18,160 nt of DNA. Source: Desulfohalobiaceae bacterium. GTDB lineage: Bacteria > Desulfobacterota > Desulfovibrionia > Desulfovibrionales > Desulfothermaceae. The stretch is taken from positions 1-18,160 of the forward strand of contig JAIPDU010000009.1 of NCBI GenBank assembly GCA_021737525.1, read 5' to 3'. Numbering within the stretch: the first letter of the stretch is position 1; each line of letters opens with the position of its first letter. A program made the position numbers and the translations under genes. Below are positions 15,438 through 18,160 of this stretch, in pieces. The notes under the pieces were generated by a model. The model was given only the letters and a program-made list of their open reading frames with translations, was not told the origin of the DNA and searched no databases.

Positions 15438-16112
15438 TCACCTATCCGCGGTCTCCACCTTCTCCTTCATCAGCTCCCGCTGCCGCTCGAAGCAGAAGGC
15501 GATGATCAAATCCTCGCTCGCCTCCTCCAAGTCCAGGAAGTGGCATCCTGCTACCCGTCCGCCGTCGTGCCTGACACCGGTCCACGTAACTTGAGCGGTG
15601 CACACAACGCGGCCCTGCTTGGGCCTGGGAATCTCCAGGCTCAGGGTGAGCACGTTCCCTGTCTGCAGGTCCTCGTGGCACAAAAGGCGCACACCCCCGG
15701 AGCTCAGGTCCTCGCTGCGGACGTTGCGGAAGGCCTCCTGTTCCCGGTAATAGCGCTTGTACTGGACCGGAATATCGGTCTGGACGCGAAAGGCGTTCCG
15801 CTTGGGCTGATAGGCGACATAGTCGCTGCCCTTGAGCAAAAGCCTGTCCCGTTCCAGGACCTCCTCGATGGTCGCGTTCATGGACAGGACGGACCCCTCC
15901 ACATCCAGATTTACGGAGCACTTTTCCCGGAAGTTGATCTGCTCCGAGCCGGGAAAGGCCTTGCCCTTCAGGTTCACGACCACGGTGCGCTCATCCTGGT
16001 CCTGAACCCGGGCCAAGGCGTGGTAGGTTTGCTTTACCCCGTCCTTGAGAGGGATGTTCAACCGGACCGACTTGTCCGTATGGAGATGGTCGAGAAGGGC
16101 AATGTGGCTCAT
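15438..16112 (-). CDS. PilZ-domain c-di-GMP effector (YcgR-like)
   Basis: The 224-residue protein has an N-terminal beta-rich YcgR-type domain (about 1-100) and a PilZ domain. The PilZ domain carries the c-di-GMP-binding residues R105-x-x-x-R109 (KRNAFRV) and D135-x-S137-x-x-G140 (DLSSGGVRL). YcgR-like proteins slow or bias the flagellar motor when c-di-GMP is high, which fits the surrounding genes. ATG 16112 has only a weak GGGAT ahead. A sequence with GG and GC at sigma-54 spacing lies at 16217-16231 on this strand, but its -12 half is poor (CAGC). The gene is flanked by the two directly repeated 355/357-bp elements, so homologous recombination could remove it. Confidence 0.88.
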   Translation of the reverse strand: MSHIALLDHLHTDKSVRLNIPLKDGVKQTYHALARVQDQDERTVVVNLKGKAFPGSEQINFREKCSVNLDVEGSVLSMNATIEEVLERDRLLLKGSDYVAYQPKRNAFRVQTDIPVQYKRYYREQEAFRNVRSEDLSSGGVRLLCHEDLQTGNVLTLSLEIPRPKQGRVVCTAQVTWTGVRHDGGRVAGCHFLDLEEASEDLIIAFCFERQRELMKEKVETADR

Positions 16113-16381
16113 GCTGTCATCCCGATCAAAAATTTTCTGGATTGATCCTTCCTTGGGAAGAGGAATACCTTTCCAAGCCTATCCCAGTTCTCTCTGTTCT
16201 AGACCATCAGATCGCGGCTGTAAAGTTGCCAGTCTCATTCGCACTTCGAGGGCGTAGCATATATCCCCCCTATCTCCTTTCGGAGGCTGCGCGGAAAAAA
16301 TTTAGCCCGGACAGGAACGGCAGGATAATTGGGATGATGAGGAAGGCTTTTGGTAGGTCGTGAGCAGACGACACCCCAAAT

Positions 16382-16738
16382 CAGGGTGGATTTGTCCTGC
16401 TCCAAATCTTCAATTGTATCATGAAGATAAGTCTGCAGCTTGTGCAAGGAAAGAAGCAGGCTCACGAAACAGCGTAAGAACATATAGATCAATGCAACTA
16501 TGCGTTGGTTCCTTGGGGCTTTTTTAACCGCCAAGACGCCAAGGATATCGCCAAGGGAAGATATTTTGCTTTGCGGGAACGCCCGCGAAGCAAAGAGCGC
16601 CTTCGCTGTCGAATTCCAGGCCGTCGGGCGAAGCCTTTTCCTTTGCCGTTAACCCGGCAAAGGAAAACTCTTCCTTAGCGCCTCCTTAGCGCTCTTGGCG
16701 CCTTGGCGGTTTATTCTTATGAGAACAAATTCAGCCTG
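16382..16738. mobile_element. 357-bp MITE, copy B, with 10-bp target duplication
   Basis: CACCCCAAAT is directly repeated at 16372-16381 and 16739-16748 around the element. The ends are CAGGGTGGATTTGT and, inward from the right, CAGGCTGAATTTGT (12 of 14 identical). Relative to copy A it lacks one 9-nt unit (GACGCCAAG) in the left array and has 11 extra bases in the right array, which explains 357 against 355 bp. It has the same orientation as copy A. It lies upstream of pilZ and of the toxin-antitoxin promoter. Confidence 0.9.
16520..16713. repeat. Nested 9-nt-period inverted module, ACGCCAAGG type, in copy B
   Basis: Same plan as in copy A. Hairpin 1 (16565-16577 with 16582-16594) has one change that turns a T-A pair into a T-G (U-G in RNA) pair. 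Hairpin 2 (16636-16648 with 16655-16667) is perfect over 13 bp. Confidence 0.85.
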
Positions 16739-16757
16739 CACCCCAAATTGAATCGGC

Positions 16758-16786
16758 TTGACTTTTATAGCATAATTGCTATAAAA
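16758..16786 (+). promoter_or_regulatory. Toxin-antitoxin promoter with overlapping palindromic operator
   Basis: TTGACT (16758-16763) and TATAAA (16780-16785) are spaced by 16 bp. TTTTATAGCA (16763-16772) and its exact reverse complement (16777-16786) form a palindrome around TAAT that covers the spacer and the -10 box. This is a natural site for autorepression by the Xre antitoxin. The expected transcription start falls at or next to the ATG at 16791, so the toxin mRNA may be leaderless. Confidence 0.75.
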
Positions 16787-16790
16787 AGGT

Positions 16791-17122
16791 ATGACCTATT
16801 GGAAGGTGGAATTTCTCAACAGTGCCGTGGAAGCAGAATTCGACCGCTTTCCGGCTGAGCTTCAAGCCAAAGTCATCCATATCACCAACTTATTGAAGAA
16901 TTTGGGATTCAACATATAGGGAGACCCTATATCAAGCATATCCAGGGCAAAATATGGGAAATTCGCGCCTCGGGCAAGGACAAGACAGGACGATGTTTGT
17001 ACCTGACAGCTCAGGGAAAACGAGTTATTCTGTTGCATTGTTTTATCAAGAAATCACAGAAGACTCCTAAAAAGGAAATCGAGATTGCGCACCAAAGAGC
17101 CAAGGAGATAGACAATGGGTAA
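16791..17122 (+). pseudogene. RelE/HigB-like (phage Gp49 family) toxin, frameshifted
   Basis: ATG 16791 opens MTYWKVEFLNSAVEAEF, typical of Gp49/HigB-like mRNA interferases, and runs to TAG 16917-16919 after 42 codons. Stepping back one base near 16898 restores the family sequence: EFGIQHIGRPYIKHIQG, then KIWEIRASGKDKTGR, then VILLHCFIKKSQKTP, ending TAA 17120-17122. The total length is one base short of a multiple of three, so a single-base deletion (GAAG-GAA to GAAGAA) explains it. It overlaps the antitoxin ATG by 8 bases, as in intact pairs. Either the toxin is dead or the base was lost in sequencing; no classic slippery heptamer is visible. Confidence 0.85.
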
Positions 17123-17399
17123 AAAGCTCCATGAAAAGCATTCGGAATTAATGCAGGATGCGGAATACGCTCGCAAATTCGAAGATCAGAAAGAAGAGTT
17201 CAACGTAGCAAGAGAGCTGATCCGAGCCAGAATGCAAGCAGGCCTCACGCAACAGGAAGTGGCCCAACGCATGGGGACCACACAGTCAGTCATCGCTCGA
17301 ATGGAATCCGGAAAACCCACGCCTAGCCTGAGAAGCCTGAAAAGATACGCTCAGGCCACCGGGAACAAGATCAAAATATCTTTTGAAGCAGATGCGTGA
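17115..17399 (+). CDS. Xre-family antitoxin (HigA-like)
   Basis: The 94-residue protein has a helix-turn-helix of the Cro/CI type at about residues 35-85: LIRARMQAGLTQQEVAQRMG, followed by TTQSVIARMESGKPTPSLRSL. The N-terminal 30 charged residues would contact the toxin. It normally neutralises the RelE/HigB-like toxin and represses the operon through the palindrome at 16763-16786. ATG 17115 follows AAGGAG (17102-17107). With the toxin frameshifted, it may persist as an orphan repressor. Confidence 0.9.
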   Translation: MGKKLHEKHSELMQDAEYARKFEDQKEEFNVARELIRARMQAGLTQQEVAQRMGTTQSVIARMESGKPTPSLRSLKRYAQATGNKIKISFEADA

Positions 17400-17429
17400 T
17401 TCTGGCTCTTTCTTTCTATCACTTGCATC

Positions 17430-17458
17430 TTGACTCCCGGTCCGTGGGCACATAACCT
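17430..17458 (+). promoter_or_regulatory. Possible promoter for mntA
   Basis: TTGACT (17430-17435) is followed after 17 bp by TAACCT, a moderate -10 box, 36 bases before the mntA start codon. The support is only from consensus and spacing. Confidence 0.35.
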
Positions 17459-17493
17459 ATTCGCACAAAACGTTAAATACCGAGAAACCAGCC

Positions 17494-17943
17494 ATGCCTC
17501 GCACTAAAGAGACTTTAACAACCCAGGACACGACCGCTCGAATGGACCGTCTCCTCCACGAAACATGCAGTGCCTATGAGGAGATCATCTCCGCGTACGT
17601 CTTTGGCTCGCAGGCAACAGGAGAAGCCGGGCCTCGCAGCGACGTGGATGTCGCCCTCTTGTTGGATGAGCATATGAAGGACAACTTCGATTCCCTGCAA
17701 TGCATCGTTGATCTGGAAAAAGCCTTGAATCGAAACGTGGATCTCGTGGTATTGAACCGCGCAGGCGAGCCCATTAAGCACCAGGTCCGCCGGGACGGAC
17801 GGATCGTCTTCGATCGCGACCCCAAGCGCAGAAAGCACTGGGAAATCATGAGCACCAAGTTCTATCAGGACTTTCTCCACTTGCACGCCATTTATATGCA
17901 GGGAATGAAAAAGGCATTGAGGTCATCTCCTCATGGTGGATAA
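17494..17943 (+). CDS. mntA: MntA-type minimal nucleotidyltransferase antitoxin
   Basis: MNT proteins neutralise HEPN-RNase toxins (HepT) by adding AMP to a toxin tyrosine. The 149-residue protein has the diagnostic GS-x10-D-x-D motif (GSQATGEAGPRSDVDVALL, residues about 39-57), with the two Asp residues for metal binding. Later come LVVLNRAGEPIKHQV and a basic C-terminal helix with FYQDFLHLHAIY. Its end overlaps an ATG with a GAGGT ribosome site (ATG 17933), exactly where hepT normally begins. That frame closes after seven codons at an 8-nt repeat array, so the toxin partner is missing. Orphan status may mean the pair was broken by the array/IVP insertion. Confidence 0.85.
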   Translation: MPRTKETLTTQDTTARMDRLLHETCSAYEEIISAYVFGSQATGEAGPRSDVDVALLLDEHMKDNFDSLQCIVDLEKALNRNVDLVVLNRAGEPIKHQVRRDGRIVFDRDPKRRKHWEIMSTKFYQDFLHLHAIYMQGMKKALRSSPHGG

Positions 17944-17956
17944 TGTGAGTCAGTGA
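17933..17956 (+). pseudogene. hepT start remnant, cut off by repeat array
   Basis: ATG GTG GAT AAT (M-V-D-N) begins inside the mntA end, 10 bases after GAGG. HepT proteins commonly start M-V-D. From the fifth codon the frame consists of the GTGAGTCA repeat and stops at TGA 17954-17956. The identification rests on overlap position, ribosome site and first residues only. Confidence 0.4.
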
Positions 17957-17976
17957 GTCAGTGAGTCAGTGAGTCA
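17945..17976. repeat. 8-nt-period array (GTGAGTCA), four exact copies
   Basis: Four identical GTGAGTCA units in register, followed by a degenerate GTGTATCT. It lies between the broken hepT start and the ribosome site of the four-helix-bundle gene. It is the same word family, in complementary sense, as the arrays at 3053 and 13679. Confidence 0.92.
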
Positions 17977-17997
17977 GTGTATCTATGGAGAGGGATG

Positions 17998-18160
17998 ATG
18001 CAAGTGCATGACTTCAGGGATCTGGGAGTCTACCAAAAGGCTTTTGAGCTGCAGCAACAGATTTTTGAGCTGAGCAAGAACTTTCCCCAAGAAGAGCGGT
18101 ATTCCTTGACCGATCAGCTCAGGCGATCCTCAAGGTCTGTTGGGGCCAATCTGGCCGAAG
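17998..18160 (+). CDS. Four-helix-bundle protein, 23S rRNA IVP/S23 family (partial)
   Basis: The gene runs off the window. The visible 54 residues (from ATG 17998; ATG 17995 is in the same frame) show the family opening: HDFRDLGVYQKAFEL, then a helix, then QEERYSLTDQLRRSS followed by RSVGANLAE. This signature is diagnostic of the IVP/S23 four-helix-bundle family, named for ORFs found in 23S rRNA intervening sequences and structurally akin to Avd of diversity-generating retroelements. GGAGAGGG lies at a good distance ahead. The 8-nt array sits about 20 bases upstream. The function of these proteins is not established. Here the link to the repeat arrays is positional. Confidence 0.88.
   Translation, partial: MQVHDFRDLGVYQKAFELQQQIFELSKNFPQEERYSLTDQLRRSSRSVGANLAE

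Noticed and set aside
16217..16231. Sigma-54 promoter for pilZ
   Set aside because: GG and GC spacing fits, but the -12 half reads CAGC instead of TTGC and it lies about 100 bases from the start codon. Too weak to list as a feature.
14929..16738. Composite transposon carrying pilZ
   Set aside because: Each copy has its own different 10-bp target duplication and no outer duplication spans the pair, so they inserted separately. The end elements also have no transposase.

Overview
The window looks like a chromosomal segment of a motile Desulfobacterota (former Deltaproteobacteria) member, close in style to the Desulfovibrionales. This rests on gene content (CheB, CheX, CheD, HDOD, PilZ and flagellar rod genes with sigma-54-type promoters), GC-rich coding sequence and the repeat style. 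The genus is inference.

Layout. (1) 1-3425, plus strand: cheB, an HDOD gene, a small protein with a C-terminal J-domain-like end, and a ComFB-family protein. (2) 3880-7583, minus strand: a secreted TPR protein, then flgB, flgC and fliE, behind a sigma-54-type promoter. (3) 7980-10885, plus strand: a second sigma-54-type promoter drives cheY and cheX; then comes a 613-residue CheC-like/pseudo-receiver fusion. (4) 10893-14882, minus strand: an exported protein, a second HDOD protein, cheD, an orphan FlhB C-terminal-domain protein and a FliK-like protein. (5) 15438-16112, minus strand: a YcgR-like PilZ protein. (6) 16740-18160, plus strand: an accessory patch with a frameshifted RelE/HigB-like toxin and Xre antitoxin, an MntA nucleotidyltransferase whose HepT partner is reduced to a few codons, and the start of an IVP/S23-type four-helix-bundle gene cut by the window edge.

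How it works together. The core genes build and steer the flagellum. CheB and CheD act on receptors, CheX and the CheC-like protein are candidate CheY-P phosphatases, and FlgB/FlgC/FliE form the proximal rod. FliK-like plus FlhB-C concern export switching, and PilZ (perhaps ComFB) links to cyclic-dinucleotide signalling. Two active-site oddities stand out: CheD has Gln where the catalytic His should be, and the large CheC-like protein ends in a receiver fold without its phosphoacceptor Asp.

The striking part is between the genes. About a dozen degenerate tandem arrays with exact periods of 7, 8 or 9 nt sit in the gaps, often touching a stop codon. Four longer elements (about 355-411 bp) have recognisable ends and 8-, 9- or 10-bp target-site duplications. 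Two are copies of one element either side of pilZ. Three different end types carry the same interior plan: a T-run, 9-nt-period repeats, then inverted 9-nt-period repeats; two of the three types share two hairpins as well. A further roughly 147-bp MITE supplies the cheD stop codon. An 8-nt array lies directly in front of the IVP-type gene and exactly where hepT is lost. I regard this repeat/mobile system, possibly linked to the four-helix-bundle protein, as the best candidate for something undescribed.
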